A stretch of DNA of 64,000 nucleotides from Bacteroidota bacterium (GCA_020444515.1 JAHLKX010000004.1:434001-498000); one strand, 5' to 3'. Counted from the first letter of the stretch, positions 52,227 to 61,997 are shown. Notes: a model not told the origin generated them from the letters alone. Numbers and translations: made by a program.

Positions 52227-53126
52227 TTATATCCATTGCTCGCTTAAAACCTCACCTTCAACACCCACTATAATTTCTTTCAACGGTATTTTGCGATCCG
52301 CTTGCTGCGTTGCCATTTGAGCCATCTGAACCAGGCCACCACAACAGGGAACCTGCATGCGCAAAATCGTCAGCGTATTGATGTTAGAATCACTGATCAT
52401 TGATGTGAGTTTGGTAACATAACTATCCAGATTCGAATCGAGTTTCGGGCAGGCGATGGCGATACTGTTTCCCTTAAGGTATTTCCGGTGAAAATCGCCC
52501 ATGGCATAGGCGATGCAATCGGCGGTTAATACCACATCTGCATTTTGAAAATAGCTGGCTTGTGGATTCAGCAGATGCAACTGCACCGGCCATTGTCGCA
52601 GTTCCGATTTCACTTCGATATTTTGTGTTTTCCCGGATGCTTCTACTTCATCCATATCAATGTTGAACTCACGGGCCTGCGATCCGGGACAACCTGCAAA
52701 TCCTGAATGGTTGGGCGAGCCGAACAAATCATGTACAAGGTTTTTTACATTCATGTCTTCCTTCTTAAATTCTGACAAATCCATCGGATGATTGATCTGT
52801 TCCAGGTATCCAAGGGATTCATTCAGAAAAACGGTTTCACCATGATCTTTTAAGTGCCGAAGGTGCGCCAATAGGGTATTCTCTCCTTTCGGTATCATCA
52901 TTTCCATCACTTTGATCTCATCATAGGGTTCGGCTTCCCGTTCCTCAATGGTTAAGGCACCTTCCGGACAATGGCCAATGCAAGCTCCCAGCCCATCACA
53001 AAATAAGTCGCTGACCAGACGGGCTTTTTCATCAACGATCTGAAGGGCGCCTTCATGGCATTCGGGCACACAGGCACCACAGCCGTTGCATTTTTCTTCG
53101 TCGATAACTATAATGTCTCTTTTCAT
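52227..53126 (-). CDS. 4Fe-4S ferredoxin-type redox protein of the nitrosative-stress operon
   Basis: 299 residues. Two [4Fe-4S] motifs near the N-terminus: CNGCGACVPEC (residues 13-23) and CDGLGACIGHC (43-53, with one irregular spacing). The C-terminal 150 residues have conserved cysteines and a CO-dehydrogenase/hydroxylamine-reductase-like chain (GFAGCPGSQ, ADCIAYAMGDFHRKYL, ACPKLDSN, VPCCGGLVQM). Relatives usually sit beside hydroxylamine reductase (hcp) genes, but hcp is absent here. It likely passes electrons to NO or hydroxylamine detoxification enzymes. It starts 3 bp after the Rrf2 regulator. Confidence 0.82.
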   Translation of the reverse strand: MKRDIIVIDEEKCNGCGACVPECHEGALQIVDEKARLVSDLFCDGLGACIGHCPEGALTIEEREAEPYDEIKVMEMMIPKGENTLLAHLRHLKDHGETVFLNESLGYLEQINHPMDLSEFKKEDMNVKNLVHDLFGSPNHSGFAGCPGSQAREFNIDMDEVEASGKTQNIEVKSELRQWPVQLHLLNPQASYFQNADVVLTADCIAYAMGDFHRKYLKGNSIAIACPKLDSNLDSYVTKLTSMISDSNINTLTILRMQVPCCGGLVQMAQMATQQADRKIPLKEIIVGVEGEVLSEQWI

Positions 53127-53129
53127 AGC

Positions 53130-53543
53130 CTATATAACTTTGTTCAATTTAAAGTCATTAAATGTCTTATTTTCAAGATAATTTTTGAAATCCCCTGCAA
53201 ATTTGTGAGGATGATTCCCGAAAATGCAGGTATCAAAATAACAATCCCCGCAAGTAATTGCACATTCGAAGCTGACCAGTTCACCTTCAATCAACTCATA
53301 GATTTCAAGCAGTGAAATTGAAGTGGGATTTTTTTTCATAGTAAAACCACCGTTGGGGCCTCGCAATGAATCGAGGTACTTATGTTTGACCAGGATATGC
53401 AACACCTTGGCAAGATGATTTCTTGAAAAATGGGTTACTTCTGCGATCTTGTTGGCACTCAGACTCCGTTCTGTATTAGCAATGAGGGCCAGGCTGTGGA
53501 TCGCAATGGTGCTGGCTTCCGATATGTTGATGAAGGTGCTCAA
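53130..53543 (-). CDS. Rrf2-family Fe-S regulator (NsrR/IscR-like)
   Basis: 137 residues. The winged helix-turn-helix reads ANKIAEVTHFSRNHLAKVLH and YLDSLRGPNGGFTMKKNP. Cys94, Cys98, Cys101 and Cys106 form a cluster-binding loop (FECAITCGDCYFDTC), as in NsrR/Rrf2 sensors of NO. The frame begins with TTG (53543); no in-frame ATG is available before the fold, so TTG is the start. It is the first gene of the operon and is preceded by its own promoter and an inverted repeat, so it probably represses itself and the downstream genes until NO damages the cluster (inference). Confidence 0.85.
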   Translation of the reverse strand: MSTFINISEASTIAIHSLALIANTERSLSANKIAEVTHFSRNHLAKVLHILVKHKYLDSLRGPNGGFTMKKNPTSISLLEIYELIEGELVSFECAITCGDCYFDTCIFGNHPHKFAGDFKNYLENKTFNDFKLNKVI

Positions 53544-53563
53544 ATGTTATTCTTATATTTAAG

Positions 53564-53605
53564 TATTTGAATGCGCAAATATATGAATAAATTTCCGTAT
53601 ACAAG
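53564..53605 (-). promoter_or_regulatory. Rrf2-operon promoter with overlapping inverted repeat
   Basis: Minus strand: CTTG (53605-53602, one mismatch), 18 bp, TATATTTG (53583-53576, exact -7). The -7 box is one arm of the inverted repeat TATTTG-N6-CAAATA (53564-53581). A repressor bound there would occlude the promoter, a typical Rrf2/NsrR arrangement. Confidence 0.6.
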
Positions 53606-53716
53606 AAAATCAGTAATTATTTACTGAGATTTATAATTAACCTAAATAGTTACATTATTTGGAATTTGAAACTACTTCTCAATATAAATTGTAACTGGGG
53701 TATCTGCTCTTAAGAA

Positions 53717-54445
53717 TTATTGAGCGGATATATGGTATGCCTCAATTTTTCCCAGCTCCCGTTTCCGGAAAGCATGCAAATAAGCCAGTATATAATAAGC
53801 CCCTACTCCGCTGAAGGCATGCCATAGAAAGTGTGTACCCATGGGTAGGAAGGTGATCTCGTAGGCATCCAGTTCGCGAAATAGAATGGCAGCAATAAAT
53901 AACAGAATGGTATAGATCACATACTGCACTTTGAAGAAATTTGTTTTAAATAGCAGGATCACCAGAGGAAGTCCCGTAATAATACCCGTCATAATATAGG
54001 ATACATTGATGGCCATGTGCGAGGGCAAACGTCCGAATAAAAGGAAACGCAACACAAAGGTAGGTATGATGATAAAAAACACATGCCACCATCGTTTCAA
54101 AACTTTGATCCAGAAATAAATACTCAAAGATAAAGTGAGGATGGCAGTGGGCAGAAAGTCCATAAATAGAAAAAATCGGGAAGCCCGAAATGCATGAAAC
54201 AGGGTACTGCCCGTTCCTCCCAGGATCATCAGGGGTATGGCATAGAGCATGAATTTATAATTGCGCCATTCCTTTCTCACCATCCAAAGCCAGTAAATTG
54301 CGGGTAAAACAATCAAAAGAGAAGAAACCGCATTCCATGGCTCCACGATAAGGTGCCCGGGCTGGGTCTCTGTATAAATTGGGCCACCATCGCTAAGGCG
54401 CTGGTTGAACCAATCCGCTTGTTCTTGTAAATTTCCGCTACTCAT
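53717..54445 (-). CDS. CREST-superfamily membrane hydrolase (ceramidase-like)
   Basis: 242 residues, seven predicted membrane segments. The CREST motifs are present in order: PWNAVSSLLIVLPA in the first helix, GGTGSTLFHAF near 76-86 (Ser and His), FLFMDFLPTA (Asp) and GTHFLWHAFSGVGAY near 205-219 (two His). These residues bind Zn2+ in alkaline ceramidases and related hydrolases. Substrate unknown; Bacteroidota make sphingolipids, so a lipid amide is a reasonable guess. Stands alone between the NO operon and a T9SS gene. Confidence 0.72.
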   Translation of the reverse strand: MSSGNLQEQADWFNQRLSDGGPIYTETQPGHLIVEPWNAVSSLLIVLPAIYWLWMVRKEWRNYKFMLYAIPLMILGGTGSTLFHAFRASRFFLFMDFLPTAILTLSLSIYFWIKVLKRWWHVFFIIIPTFVLRFLLFGRLPSHMAINVSYIMTGIITGLPLVILLFKTNFFKVQYVIYTILLFIAAILFRELDAYEITFLPMGTHFLWHAFSGVGAYYILAYLHAFRKRELGKIEAYHISAQ

Positions 54446-54595
54446 TTTTGTATGAAGAGTAACGGTAAAAGAAAGAAAGTGTTTAATCTTTAGGAAAATT
54501 TAAGATTATAACAGTGCAATAAATATTCAATATTTAAAATTGAAAACCAAGGATGATTGATAAACGATCATCGCAAAAAGCGGCTTAATTCATTT

Positions 54596-57433
54596 TTATT
54601 GCAAAATGATCTTAAAAAACTGAACATCGTTGGCACCTCTTAACTTAACATAATACAACCCGGCTTGATAATGCTTTAAATTGAATTGGGACTGACCGGG
54701 ACGCAGTTCCATATTTTTTATCTCGCAACCTGATACATCAAAAATTTGCAAATAAGCTGATTTGTTAAGCCTAATGGTAAATTCACCCGAACTGGGATTT
54801 GGAAATATGGATATATCATCGGCTCTGGAAACATCGGCTTTATTGATCAACAAGCTAACATCAATCATCAAATCTTCATCCACCAGAGCGAATGAGCCTG
54901 ACGCTAATGTATAACCATCTTTTGAAACGGTGTAATTATAATTCCCGGGTTCATATCCATCAAAATCGGCTTCTCCGGAAGTATTTGTGTATCGTATGGT
55001 ACCACTCATATTAATGGTAGCATCTTCAACGGGGATATTTCCGGGATCTTCGGTTACTAAAAACTGAATATTGTATGACGGACAGGCATAAGATTCGACC
55101 CACTCATTTCCTTCCATGCCCATTAATACACCGTCATATCCATTCTTACTATCAGTGAGCAAGGTCCCGCCACATTCATTGAATTTGAAATTAGCGATCA
55201 GATGTGGATCTGTAGAGCCTGAAAAATTTGTACACATATTTTCTTCGATCTGTTGGGCGGTGAGCGCAATATCCCACACCCGAACTTCATCAATTGTACC
55301 TGAATAATATTCAAATGCCACATCTTTGGTTCTTCCTATTTCGAGGGGTTGATCATTTTGAGGAATCTGGAAGTTTTTATATCCAATGGCCTTCTGGATT
55401 CCGTTTACAAATATCTTCACCTCTTCCATGTTATAAGTACAGGCAATATGAGCCCATTCTCCGACCAACAGATTTGCACTGGTCGTTTGAATGGGTTGCC
55501 ATCCAATGGTGTTGCTATAGAAGCCAAACAAAACTTCATCATTGAGTAACCTGATCTGGTAAGGATGTGCATTATTGCCAAAATTCTTTGAAATGACACC
55601 CTGTGTACCAGTAAGTGAGTTGGGTTTTATCCAGACCTCAAGGGTTATATCGGTTATGAAGTCAAAGGCACTTTCATTCGACACTTCAACATAATCGTCG
55701 GTACCATCATATTCAAGTGCCAGGTTACCGAATGAGAGCGAGGTTACCGTTATATAATCCTCCATAAGGATATCATCTGATCCGAGGCTATTGGTAACTG
55801 AAAGCGAAACATCATACGTTCCGGGGGCAGGATAGCTCACCAGGGGATTTTTTTCACTGCTCATTTCAGGGTCGCCTCCTTCAAATGTCCATTGCCACTC
55901 AGAAGGGCCACCGGAGGAAGCATCCATAAACTGGACTGTTCCCCCAATGCATAAAATGGAAGTCGAAGCATCGATCATGGCTGTGGGTTCATAGATGGGT
56001 AAAGTAAATGCAGTTGTTTCCTTATTGCCAAATCCCGTATTGGTTGAAACAATCGTTTGATTATCACCATCAACCAATGAATAAGATCCAAAAAAATAAC
56101 CATCGAGATCTGTCATTACAAAATGGTAACAACCTGCATCAACTTCCAGATCAATATTATAGGTGGAATTGTAATCGTACCCACTCCCCTGCTGGATGAC
56201 ATTGTTCTGATCATCATAAAGATACCATGCCGTTCCAAAATAATTATCGGTTTCCAAATGAAGCGTTACAGGAAGGACAACCTCAACAGCATCATTAAAA
56301 TTATTCTGTGCTATGTTGTTGGACGGATTTTCATCGGTAGCGCCATTAACTTCAAAAATGGTTATGGAATAATCATTGGAACCCATACCGCCAAAAAACA
56401 CTGCGGGTATTTCAATCTCCGCTGAAGTAAACGGCATCAAAGGTTCAATTTCAACATTGTATTCAACAGGGGCTTCTCCATTGATGCTTATACTAAATCC
56501 CAGGGAAGTAATATTTTCCGATCCGTAATTACCTATGGTCACTTTTGAATTGATGTACGAACAGGATGTTTCAGGCAATTCCAGTAAATCGATCCCCGCA
56601 TCCAGTGAATATGCAAAATTTGTCAATACAGGGATTGAAGCACTTGCTGTCTCCACTGCATTCTCACTTTCAGAAATGAAATTCACAATCTCTATATCAC
56701 CCAACCTGATTGGTATGTCATTGATTTCTTCCGGAACATTATAAACATAATACTTATCGATAAAACTTCCGGTTGTGGTGGGCGATAAAGCCTCTCCCCA
56801 TTGGCCTGTTATAAAATCCCGAAACATATGCTGGTGCAGATATTCACCATCCGGGGTGATGGCATCCGGGTTGAACCAACTGCTGAACTGCACTCCTTTT
56901 ACATTGTTTTGGGTAATCGCCACATTTAAATTATTTTCAGGCTCCGGACTGTTCCCTGTATAATACACTTCAACGTGCACTGATAATTCTCTGCTTTGAA
57001 CATCCAACGTGGCTTCACTAGCCATATTAACATAAGCGGTTTCATTCAGTACCTGGTTTCCATATTGCTGCCATTGATTAAAAGTATATAGATAGCCCCC
57101 TCCAAAATCATGTCGATTGATCATGGCATTGGGCCAGCCATTTACCGAAAAATAGGCGCCGAGTCCGTCACCGTATGTCGTTCGGTAATCCGGTTGACCC
57201 GGATCAGGAATCGCATAAAATCCCTGATGGTAAGCAATGCTAAATCCATCATTGGGATGCGAGGCAATAAACTCCTCAACTTCTTTATGACCATAAGGAC
57301 AGAAGCCACAGGCAATCCCGGTAAATTCTTCGATGATGGCATTTTTGTTTTCAGGATTGGTACTTACAATCGTTTGAGATGATAATTGCAGGAAGTAAAA
57401 TGTAAATGCAGGAATAAGGAGTAAAGATTTCAT
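54596..57433 (-). CDS. Omp28-like / PKD / LamG T9SS secreted protein
   Basis: About 945 residues from ATG 57433; the frame extends to 57484, but a promoter box at 57473-57480 excludes that. Signal peptide ends LQLSSQ. Domain order: Omp28-like thioredoxin region (AIIEEFTGIACGFCPYGHKE, with an intact CGFC pair, about 30-260); a linker; PKD domain (WQWTFEGGDPEMSSEKNP, about 495-570); LamG domain (about 590-760); a carboxypeptidase-regulatory-like beta domain; and T9SS type A sorting (IFPNPSSGEFTIRLN; YQAGLYYVKLRG). Secreted and surface-linked; possibly binds peptides. Role unknown. Confidence 0.85.
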   Translation of the reverse strand: MKSLLLIPAFTFYFLQLSSQTIVSTNPENKNAIIEEFTGIACGFCPYGHKEVEEFIASHPNDGFSIAYHQGFYAIPDPGQPDYRTTYGDGLGAYFSVNGWPNAMINRHDFGGGYLYTFNQWQQYGNQVLNETAYVNMASEATLDVQSRELSVHVEVYYTGNSPEPENNLNVAITQNNVKGVQFSSWFNPDAITPDGEYLHQHMFRDFITGQWGEALSPTTTGSFIDKYYVYNVPEEINDIPIRLGDIEIVNFISESENAVETASASIPVLTNFAYSLDAGIDLLELPETSCSYINSKVTIGNYGSENITSLGFSISINGEAPVEYNVEIEPLMPFTSAEIEIPAVFFGGMGSNDYSITIFEVNGATDENPSNNIAQNNFNDAVEVVLPVTLHLETDNYFGTAWYLYDDQNNVIQQGSGYDYNSTYNIDLEVDAGCYHFVMTDLDGYFFGSYSLVDGDNQTIVSTNTGFGNKETTAFTLPIYEPTAMIDASTSILCIGGTVQFMDASSGGPSEWQWTFEGGDPEMSSEKNPLVSYPAPGTYDVSLSVTNSLGSDDILMEDYITVTSLSFGNLALEYDGTDDYVEVSNESAFDFITDITLEVWIKPNSLTGTQGVISKNFGNNAHPYQIRLLNDEVLFGFYSNTIGWQPIQTTSANLLVGEWAHIACTYNMEEVKIFVNGIQKAIGYKNFQIPQNDQPLEIGRTKDVAFEYYSGTIDEVRVWDIALTAQQIEENMCTNFSGSTDPHLIANFKFNECGGTLLTDSKNGYDGVLMGMEGNEWVESYACPSYNIQFLVTEDPGNIPVEDATINMSGTIRYTNTSGEADFDGYEPGNYNYTVSKDGYTLASGSFALVDEDLMIDVSLLINKADVSRADDISIFPNPSSGEFTIRLNKSAYLQIFDVSGCEIKNMELRPGQSQFNLKHYQAGLYYVKLRGANDVQFFKIILQ

Positions 57434-57472
57434 AGGACAGTCGTATTTGAAATGAATGGATAACCAACTATC

Positions 57473-57480
57473 CAAAGATA
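57473..57480 (-). promoter_or_regulatory. -7 box of the Omp28-like gene
   Basis: Minus strand TATCTTTG, exact TAnnTTTG, 40 bp before ATG 57433. It decides the start codon. No TTTG at normal distance. Confidence 0.4.
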
Positions 57481-57558
57481 TCAATTAATTGCATTCCTGA
57501 TTAGAAATCAATTGAATATTCAATAAAATCAACCCTATTTGGAAAAACGCTGTTTCTC

Positions 57559-59847
57559 TTATTTTCCACCTGCTTCTACATGCTCTTTCAAATAGTTGGT
57601 AAGCAATGTGAATAAATGCCTGGTAGCACCCGGTATTTCATAAATTCCATGTGAGCAGTTGGGATAGGGCATCACATCAAACTGTTTACCGTTTTTGATC
57701 AGTTCAACAATCAATGCTTCTGCATTCTGATAATGGACATTGTCGTCGGCAGTACCGTGCACTATGAGGAGATTTCCTTCAAGGTTTTTGGCAAAATTAA
57801 TCGGTGATCCTTCTTCATATACTTCAGGGTTTTCCTGGGGCAAACCTGTGTATCTTTCCTGGTAAATATTATCATAATATCTGAGATTTGAAACAGCCGC
57901 GACTGCCATACCTGTTTTGTAAATATCAGGATGACGGAACATCAGGTTGAGGGTCATGGCTCCACCTCCACTCCAACCCCAAACGGCAATGCGATCAGGA
58001 TCAACGAAATCCCACTTTAGAATTTCTTTTGTAGCCGCCGCCTGATCTCCTGAATTAAGGACACCAATTTTCTTATAGATGGATTTTCTCCATTCCCTTC
58101 CTTTCAGACAGGGCGTTCCGCGATTGTCCATGGTCATTACAATATAACCCTCCTGCGCTAACATATAGTTCCACAAACTGCCCCAGGTATCAAAAGCAGT
58201 CTGGCTCCAGGGCTCACCATATAAATCAAAAAGCACAGGGTATTTTTTTGAAGGATCGAAATCGGGGGGTTTGATCATATAACCGTCCATTTCTACTCCA
58301 TCTTCAGTAGTGACATTAAAAAATTCAGCCTTGCCCAGATCAAGCGTGGCCATTTTTTCTTTAAAAGCTTCATTTGTTACCAGGTTACGAACAACCTTGT
58401 ATTTAGGCAACCCTATCATGTCGATGGTCCTCGGATGCTGAAGACTTGATGAGGTTTCAACTGCATACTGCATACCCGGTGCCAGATCGTATAAATTTAA
58501 TCCCGATTTATCAGCCGCAGTCAGGCGGGTCAGGTCACCACTTCCATCCAGGTTTACCCGATACAGATAACGCTGGGTAGAATTATCAGGTGAAGCGTTA
58601 AAATATACATATCCTTTCTTTTCATCGATCCCATAAAAACTGGCTATATCATAATCACCTCGGGTCAGCTTCATTTCGTTATCAGTCCCGGCAATGGATT
58701 TTTTGTAAAGATGACGCCATCCGTCCTGTTCGCTGATCCAAATAAAATCACGGTTATTGCTCAGGAAGGTAACATCCCTCATACCCCAGTGCCCCTGTGC
58801 AGCATCCGGATGCTCGATATCCACCCATGCTTCATCACGCTCGGTATAAAAGTTATTGAGCTTATTGGTGGCCAAATCGTATAACCATAGTTTGTTTTCG
58901 TTCTGATGCCGGTTAAGTTGCTGGATGAGCAGCTGGTAAGTGTTACCGATCCACTGCATCCGTGGAAGATAATTATTTCGGGGATCGCCCGGTATTTCAA
59001 TCCATTTTATTTCACCGGTAACAACATTAATATATCCTACCTTTGCTGATGAAGGTAATTCACCGGCTTTAGGGTATTGCACCGGAATGGTAAAACTATA
59101 CAGAGAGTCGGTATTGTCAATCATCAGGAAATCCTTAATATCTGAGGCATCCAGCTGCCAGAAAGCAATGTATTTACCATCTTCACTCCAGCGAAATCCA
59201 TCACGGCAGGCAAGCTCTTCCTCATAAACCCAGTCGAAAGTACCGTTAATAATATCTTCCGTTCCATCAAAGGTGAGCTGTGTAACCTCTCCCGATTCAA
59301 GGTCCTGCATATAAATATTGTGTTTACTCACATAAGCGGCCTTTGTCCCATCATGGGTAAACTTGGCAAACATCAGGGAGGACTCAGGCAGATCGGCACC
59401 CAATTGAAACAAATTTTTTGTATCCATATCGAATACCCAATAATCGCCTCGTGTGTTGGCCCTCCAAACGCGCCTTGTATTGGTAAAAATCATCAATTTG
59501 GAAAGATCGTCGGACCAGTCATAACCAGATATTCTTAAAGGTTTCTCCCGGCCTTCAGGAAAAAGATTCTCAGCAGCGATAAGCACTTCTTCTTTTTTAC
59601 CACTTTTGGTATTATACTTAACAACGTCCATACCCCCTTTGACGGAATCGGATCGCTCAAGCAGGGTATAATAGTCGCCATTGCCCAGCCATTTATAGCG
59701 GCCAAAATATTCCTGGCGAAATTCACCGGAGTTAAAAATCCGATCGAGGGTCAGTTTCCCCGAATCAGTATCTTCCTGTGCAATTGCTGGAATGATTCCT
59801 ACCAGAAAAACCAGCATTATCATGAATGAATTGATACGTTTTCTCAT
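57559..59847 (-). CDS. S9B dipeptidyl peptidase IV-like serine peptidase
   Basis: 762 residues with a signal peptide 1-24 (ends AIAQ). An eight-bladed propeller with the S9B signature DWVYEEEL (residues 205-212, substrate N-terminus-binding Glu pair) is followed by an alpha/beta-hydrolase domain. The catalytic triad is Ser626 in GWSGGGAMT, Asp701 in HGTADDNVHYQ and His733 in CSHGIYE. Such enzymes release X-Pro dipeptides from secreted peptides. Predicted periplasmic or surface-located; it has no T9SS tail. Confidence 0.93.
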   Translation of the reverse strand: MRKRINSFMIMLVFLVGIIPAIAQEDTDSGKLTLDRIFNSGEFRQEYFGRYKWLGNGDYYTLLERSDSVKGGMDVVKYNTKSGKKEEVLIAAENLFPEGREKPLRISGYDWSDDLSKLMIFTNTRRVWRANTRGDYWVFDMDTKNLFQLGADLPESSLMFAKFTHDGTKAAYVSKHNIYMQDLESGEVTQLTFDGTEDIINGTFDWVYEEELACRDGFRWSEDGKYIAFWQLDASDIKDFLMIDNTDSLYSFTIPVQYPKAGELPSSAKVGYINVVTGEIKWIEIPGDPRNNYLPRMQWIGNTYQLLIQQLNRHQNENKLWLYDLATNKLNNFYTERDEAWVDIEHPDAAQGHWGMRDVTFLSNNRDFIWISEQDGWRHLYKKSIAGTDNEMKLTRGDYDIASFYGIDEKKGYVYFNASPDNSTQRYLYRVNLDGSGDLTRLTAADKSGLNLYDLAPGMQYAVETSSSLQHPRTIDMIGLPKYKVVRNLVTNEAFKEKMATLDLGKAEFFNVTTEDGVEMDGYMIKPPDFDPSKKYPVLFDLYGEPWSQTAFDTWGSLWNYMLAQEGYIVMTMDNRGTPCLKGREWRKSIYKKIGVLNSGDQAAATKEILKWDFVDPDRIAVWGWSGGGAMTLNLMFRHPDIYKTGMAVAAVSNLRYYDNIYQERYTGLPQENPEVYEEGSPINFAKNLEGNLLIVHGTADDNVHYQNAEALIVELIKNGKQFDVMPYPNCSHGIYEIPGATRHLFTLLTNYLKEHVEAGGK

Positions 59848-60020
59848 CTTTTATGATATTAAATATGATAAATATCTATGGGGTATGTTGATGCCCCTTA
59901 AAATGACATACAAAGGTTTGGAAAAAAGTTTAATTAATTACAATATATCCATTGAAATTTACAAACTGCGCACAATAACATACCAATTGTAAATTTTCAT
60001 CATTCATTTGCAAAATCGAA

Positions 60021-60050
60021 TTTATAATAACCATCAATTTTTTAATTTTG
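60021..60050 (+). promoter_or_regulatory. Promoter of the M1 peptidase gene
   Basis: TTTA (60021-60024, one mismatch), 18 bp, TAATTTTG (60043-60050, exact). The ATG is 27 bp further. Confidence 0.5.
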
Positions 60051-60077
60051 GTATTCTGATCATCAGACATTTTAATT

Positions 60078-61946
60078 ATGAAAAAAATTGCGATTTCTCT
60101 GTTTACTTTTTGTGTCATTATCGTGTCGGCACAAGATATACCCCTTCCCCTGAATATAGCAAAGGCTTACGAAAACAAAACCCGCAGCCATGATGGCAAT
60201 CCCGGGATGAACTACTGGCAAAACCGAACCCAATACAAAATTGATGCAGTAGTGGATCCAACCACAGAAACAATCATCGGAAAGGCCTCCTTGCTATATG
60301 AAAACAACTCACCCGACACCCTCAGAAGACTGGTTATTCGGTTGTATCAGGATTTTTTCAGGAAGGGCAATGCACGTCAATGGCCGGTCAGCAATGGCGA
60401 TCTCACAGATGGTACAAAGATAACCCGGCTGAAGATTGCAGGGGAGAATTATGATCCCGATGAAGATTTCCCACGCTGGTGGATTACCAATTTTACCATT
60501 CGACTAAAAAATAGAATTGTACCCCATTCAACTACTCCAATAGAAATTGATTGGGAGGTTAAGATCCCCACCGAAAGGGGTTTGCGCATGCGTAAATATG
60601 CGGATGGTCATTACTTCATTGCCTACTGGTATCCACAAATTGCTGTTTATGACGACATTGATGGATGGGACGGGGTAGAATACCTTGGGATGGTAGAGTT
60701 TTACAACGACATCAATCAATTTGAAGTTAACCTGACCGTTCCTGGAGATTACCTGGTACGCTCCACTGGTGAAACTCAAAACCTCTATGAAATTTTACAA
60801 CAAGAAATTCTTAAACGATACCATAAAGCAGAAACTTCGGATGAGGTTATTCGGATCATTACGCCAGAAGATTATGCAAAGGGAAAGATATTTCTTCCGG
60901 GCAAAACACATACCTGGAAGATCAAAGCGAAGGATGTCCCGGATTTTTCTTTTGCCATGAGCACCCAATCCAACTGGGATGGTACCAGTCTTGTTGTTGA
61001 CTCAACCCTCAACCGAAGGGTCCTGACCGATGTCCTTTACCCGGATGGAACCCGCCACTGGGATCAAGCTGCGGAAATCTCGCGCAAATCCGTTCAATAC
61101 ATGTCTTTCAAATTACCTGGCGTACCTTTTCCTTATCCACATATGACCTCATTTTGCGCGGGTTCTCAGGGAGGAGGCATGGAAACACCCATGATGGCCA
61201 ATGATGGGGCTCCCAGAACCTTTGATTCTTTTGTGGAGTTGCTTTTTCACGAAATTTCTCATACGTATTTCCCATTTTATATGGGTACCAATGAACGGAA
61301 ATATGCATGGATGGATGAAGGCTGGGCAGCCTATCTTCCCGGTGATTTTACAAAAGAGCTGGATCCGCAAAGTACTTACATGGCAGAAGAAATTAATGGT
61401 TATCTCAATTTTGCTGGTGAAGAAGCAGCCCTCCCTTTGATGGTTCCCAGTTATCAACACAATAACTTTTCAAGTGCCCGTATTGCAGCTTATAATCATC
61501 CGGCCGTTGCCTACCACATCCTTCGACAAACCCTTGGCGATAAACTTTTTAAAAAGGCCCTGCATGCATACATTCAACGCTGGCAAGGCAAACATCCCAT
61601 ACCTTTTGATTTCTTTAACACCTTCAATGAGGTAGTCGGTGAAAACCTGGACTGGTTTTGGAGGCCATGGTTTTTCGAGACCGGATACCCTGATCTGGGC
61701 ATCAAAGATTTCAGCGAAAATAATCAACTGATCATAGAAAAAATCGGAAATCTGCCGATTCCAGCTGAGATAAATTATGAAACAGAGGCGGGGGAAGAAG
61801 GTCGGATAACGTATCCGGCTTCAGTTTGGAAGGATCAGCATGAAATCATTGTGAATTTACCTTCCGATCAATCAATACAATCCATTAAACTCGGGAGCGA
61901 CCTTATTCCCGACCTGAATGCCGATAATAACCATTGGGAAAAATAA
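60078..61946 (+). CDS. Exported M1-family zinc metallopeptidase
   Basis: 622 residues with signal peptide 1-18 (ends VIIVSAQ). The gluzincin zinc site is HEISH (His391, Glu392, His395), with the third ligand Glu414 in AWMDEGWAAYL. GGGMETPM near 366 is the substrate-binding motif, here GGMET instead of the aminopeptidase GAMEN. The C-terminal part has the usual helical and beta-sandwich segments. It would trim peptides in the periplasm, together with the S9B enzyme transcribed divergently next to it. Confidence 0.9.
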   Translation: MKKIAISLFTFCVIIVSAQDIPLPLNIAKAYENKTRSHDGNPGMNYWQNRTQYKIDAVVDPTTETIIGKASLLYENNSPDTLRRLVIRLYQDFFRKGNARQWPVSNGDLTDGTKITRLKIAGENYDPDEDFPRWWITNFTIRLKNRIVPHSTTPIEIDWEVKIPTERGLRMRKYADGHYFIAYWYPQIAVYDDIDGWDGVEYLGMVEFYNDINQFEVNLTVPGDYLVRSTGETQNLYEILQQEILKRYHKAETSDEVIRIITPEDYAKGKIFLPGKTHTWKIKAKDVPDFSFAMSTQSNWDGTSLVVDSTLNRRVLTDVLYPDGTRHWDQAAEISRKSVQYMSFKLPGVPFPYPHMTSFCAGSQGGGMETPMMANDGAPRTFDSFVELLFHEISHTYFPFYMGTNERKYAWMDEGWAAYLPGDFTKELDPQSTYMAEEINGYLNFAGEEAALPLMVPSYQHNNFSSARIAAYNHPAVAYHILRQTLGDKLFKKALHAYIQRWQGKHPIPFDFFNTFNEVVGENLDWFWRPWFFETGYPDLGIKDFSENNQLIIEKIGNLPIPAEINYETEAGEEGRITYPASVWKDQHEIIVNLPSDQSIQSIKLGSDLIPDLNADNNHWEK

Positions 61947-61997
61947 TACGATAAATCTACAGATCCTTTTATGGTGGCTGGCCAAACGGTGTTTGTA

